From NCBI GenBank assembly GCA_018238625.1, contig JABCSY010000025.1:1-43558 (forward strand): a stretch of 43,558 bases of DNA, in the 5' to 3' direction. This stretch comes from Promethearchaeota archaeon. Lineage in GTDB: Archaea; Asgardarchaeota; Lokiarchaeia; Sigyniarchaeales; SOKP01. The notes under the pieces were generated by a model. It searched no databases. It was not told where the DNA came from and worked only from the letters and a program-made list of their open reading frames with translations. A program made the translations under genes and the position numbers. Below are positions 43,309 through 43,558 of the stretch, in pieces; within the stretch, counting starts at the first letter, position 1; each line of letters begins with the position of its first letter.

Positions 43309-43558
43309 AGTCAATATTCTTAATAAAGCCCAATCAGATTTGGACTGGTTTCGAAGGAACGATAAAAATAGCTACATCAAATCTTTTGATTTGGTAAGAG
43401 AACTTATGATTAAGCCAAGAAAGGGTACAGGGAAGCCGGAAAGACTCAAGTATTTTGAAAAAGAGGTTTATAGCCGACGCGTTAACCACAAAGACAGACT
43501 GGTTTATACTATTTATGAAATACTCAAAGAAATTGATATTACCTCTTTTCGTGGACAT
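43301..43558 (+). CDS. yoeB: YoeB/Txe-family mRNA interferase toxin, 3' end cut by window
   Basis: Begins with ATG inside the end of the antitoxin frame (overlap ATGTATAA). The 86 visible residues include GTGKPERLKYFEKEVYSRRV and DRLVYTIYEI, the core of YoeB with the catalytic Glu (KPE) and Arg (SRR). The sequence stops at SFRGH, where the family ends GHY or YHY with the third catalytic His, so only a residue or two is missing. These toxins cleave ribosome-bound mRNA and are neutralised by YefM, whose gene is upstream in fused form. Bacterial in character. Confidence 0.88.
   Translation, partial: MYKVNILNKAQSDLDWFRRNDKNSYIKSFDLVRELMIKPRKGTGKPERLKYFEKEVYSRRVNHKDRLVYTIYEILKEIDITSFRGH

Larger units (their letters stand above)
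38840..43558. other. Composite non-Asgard segment
   Basis: From ~38840 the gene content switches to pieces typical of other organisms: a euryarchaeal exported protein, the C-terminal half of PEPCK, bactofilin, an outer-membrane protein with a sigma70 promoter, palindrome repeats, and a YefM-YoeB end. Joins fall inside ORFs near 38840, 40355 and 43070. The breakpoints are placed by protein-family logic and are accurate to perhaps 10-30 bases. Confidence 0.7.

Noticed and set aside
38840..43558. Genomic island acquired by an Asgard archaeon from bacteria
   Set aside because: No integrase or att site is present, and the joins cut through genes on both sides; a chimeric join explains the data with fewer assumptions, although it is not proven.
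1..43558. tRNA or rRNA genes
   Set aside because: No cloverleaf-like, GC-rich stretch was seen by eye in any intergenic region; a covariance-model scan would settle it.

Overview
The first ~38.8 kb reads as Asgard archaeal DNA, most likely Lokiarchaeia-like. It is AT-rich and packed with eukaryotic-signature genes: a Ras/Arf-like small GTPase with a long C-terminal tail, a divergent actin-related protein, and a proline-rich coiled-coil protein. It also has HEAT-repeat proteins, surface proteins ending in a PGF/PGY-type transmembrane anchor, archaeal TATA-like boxes, poly-T terminators, and frequent GTG/TTG starts.

Layout of the Asgard part. 0-2 kb: end of a CDP-alcohol phosphatidyltransferase, then a GTPase gene overlapping a coiled-coil gene. 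2-6 kb: a corrinoid methyl-transfer module (4Fe-4S protein, small membrane protein, a 51-aa coupled ORF, B12-binding protein, UroD-family methyltransferase). 6-9.3 kb: zinc-ribbon protein and a GH116-family protein whose expected nucleophile is replaced. 9.7-12.9 kb: two paralogous Ca-loop surface proteins and a winged-helix regulator. 13-16.4 kb: purD, then a polytopic membrane gene flanked by a second copy of the purD 3' end. 16.5-19 kb: HEAT protein, HAD phosphatase, Cys-rich membrane protein. 19-25 kb: histidine kinase with seven PAS-like domains and type IA topoisomerase. 25-29 kb: wHTH-like protein, ARP, PIG-L deacetylase, Pro-rich protein, small unknown gene. 29-37 kb: surface proteins, an ABC exporter and a HEAT-repeat protein. 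37.2-38.84 kb: a split MgtE-like transporter and the start of its PhoU-domain partner.

From ~38.84 kb to the end the sequence changes character. Three open reading frames in 4.7 kb are in-frame fusions of unrelated proteins: PhoU domain + thrombospondin-type-3 membrane protein, secreted archaeal protein + C-terminal half of GTP-PEPCK, and outer-membrane protein + YefM antitoxin. A bactofilin, a bacterial sigma70-type promoter and a REP-like array of four palindromes lie among them, and a YoeB toxin closes the window. Bacterial and euryarchaeal-looking pieces appear stitched to the Asgard contig. An assembly or amplification chimera is the simplest explanation, and this part should not be read as Asgard gene content without read-level support.

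The most rewarding biology is the putative methyl-transfer module with its duplicated promoter, the ARP/Pro-rich neighbourhood (the ARP lacks several actin catalytic residues), the purD-end duplication around a membrane gene, and the surface-protein/regulator trio at 9.7-12.9 kb.
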